DNA of 14,011 bases from an uncultured Corynebacterium sp. (GTDB taxonomy: Bacteria; Actinomycetota; Actinomycetes; Mycobacteriales; Mycobacteriaceae). The position numbers were made by a program, and so were the translations under genes. Below the pieces are notes generated by a model. That model had not been told where the DNA came from, searched no databases, and worked only from the letters and a program-made list of their open reading frames with translations. Positions within the stretch are counted from its first letter, which is position 1; each line of letters starts with the position of its first letter. Below, one piece after another: positions 13,488 through 14,011 of this stretch. Where the stretch lies: assembly GCF_937999985.1 (NCBI RefSeq), contig NZ_CALLDG010000121.1, positions 1 to 14,011 of the forward strand, read 5' to 3'.

Positions 13488-13540
13488 AAAAGGCCCTGTA
13501 TCAAATGGCCGGAAGATGCTTCCGGCGCTGATACAGGGCC
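13488..13540 (-). terminator. Long hairpin terminator of sodA
   Basis: GGCCCTGTATCA (13492-13503) pairs with TGATACAGGGCC (13529-13540) over 12 bp. Inside it GCCGGAAG (13508-13515) pairs with CTTCCGGC (13519-13526) over 8 bp with loop ATG. On the minus strand TTTT follows the stem. It begins 59 bases past the sodA stop codon. Confidence 0.85.
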
Positions 13541-13599
13541 AGCTCTATTTAGTTTTCAGTGCTGGGGAAGCGCCTACGAGGGCGCCCCTTGATGCAGCT

Positions 13600-14011
13600 T
13601 TACTTCTGGGCAGCCTCGTAGCGCTTTGCAACCTCGTCCCAGTTGAAGACGTTCCAGACAGCCTTCACGTAGTCTGCCTTAACGTTCTTGTACTGCAGGT
13701 AGAAAGCGTGCTCCCACATATCCAGCAGCAGCAGCGGGGTCAGGTTGATGGACAGGTTGCCCTGCTGGTCGGTCATCTGCTCGACAACCAGGCGGCCAGC
13801 GATGTGGTCGTAACCCAGGACTGCCCAGCCGGAGCCCTGCAGGCCCAGAGCAGCGCCGTTGAAGTGCTCCTGGAATGCCTCGAAGGAGCCGAAGTCGCGG
13901 TTGATAGCCTCAGCCAGCTCGCCGGTCGGCTCGCCGCCACCGTTCGGGGAGAGGTTCTTCCAGAACAGGGAGTGGTTGGTGTGGCCACCCAGGTTGAAAG
14001 CCAGGTCCTTG
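13600..14011 (-). CDS. sodA: Manganese superoxide dismutase, C-terminal part (cut by window end)
   Basis: It converts superoxide to oxygen and hydrogen peroxide. The visible 136 residues begin KDLAFNLGGHTNHSLFW and end KRYEAAQK; the N-terminal third lies beyond the window. Metal ligands visible are the His of 'GGHTNH', and Asp and His of 'LLLDMWEHAFY'. The first ligand His lies outside. The active-site Gln in 'LGLQGSGW' and the 'GGH.NHS.FW' form point to a Mn rather than Fe enzyme. The frame is fixed by TAA at 13602-13600. A long terminator hairpin follows, so the gene is the end of its own unit. MsrA nearby serves the same oxidative defence but is transcribed separately. Confidence 0.96.
   Translation of the reverse strand, partial: KDLAFNLGGHTNHSLFWKNLSPNGGGEPTGELAEAINRDFGSFEAFQEHFNGAALGLQGSGWAVLGYDHIAGRLVVEQMTDQQGNLSINLTPLLLLDMWEHAFYLQYKNVKADYVKAVWNVFNWDEVAKRYEAAQK

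Noticed and set aside
13773..13988. 71-codon minus-strand frame near the window end
   Set aside because: It is a frame-shifted shadow of sodA, whose own frame carries all superoxide dismutase motifs.

Overview
The window looks like chromosomal DNA of a Corynebacterium (Mycobacteriales). It is GC-rich and carries an Lsr2 nucleoid protein, a housekeeping class E sortase with its small membrane partner, an LppP/LprE-like lipoprotein, a Lys/Ala-rich mycobacteriales protein resembling DUF6474, and an msrA-to-sodA neighbourhood. Several genes have a TANNNT -10 box exactly 7 nt before ATG, which fits leaderless transcription, common in this group. The species cannot be fixed from sequence reading alone; a member of the lipophilic jeikeium/urealyticum type is plausible. 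I see no phage, IS element, CRISPR, tRNA or rRNA, and no gene-free stretch longer than 300 bases.

Left part (1-4187): the 3' end of a DHA2-type MFS exporter meets, tail to tail, an RluA-family pseudouridine synthase. That gene shares a symmetric promoter with a divergent 51-codon ORF encoding a short amphipathic-helix peptide, which may be an envelope peptide. After a strong terminator come a tandem-domain universal stress protein and a TetR-type regulator with an unusual histone-like Lys/Ala tail.

Centre (4184-9915): a second-type YidC/Oxa1 insertase is divergent from a class E sortase, which is coupled to a 61-aa single-TM protein. Facing them are a lipoprotein and lsr2 on the minus strand, then a Tat-exported PhoD alkaline phosphatase and a basic coiled-coil protein. 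Most of this block concerns membrane insertion, cell-wall anchoring and export.

Right part (9916-14011): a TM0106-type protein joins a Cas4/AddB-like Fe-S nuclease domain to an RNase H-like exonuclease domain. It is followed by msrA behind a T-free decamer-repeat leader, a convergent LppP/LprE-like lipoprotein, and the C-terminal two thirds of Mn-superoxide dismutase, cut by the window end. Usp, MsrA and SodA give the region a stress-defence flavour, but they are separate transcription units.

The items most worth following up are the 51-aa peptide with its overlapping divergent promoter, the TetR histone-like tail, the YidC-sortase pair, the Fe-S nuclease/exonuclease fusion with a degenerate PD-(D/E)xK centre, and the decamer-repeat leader of msrA.
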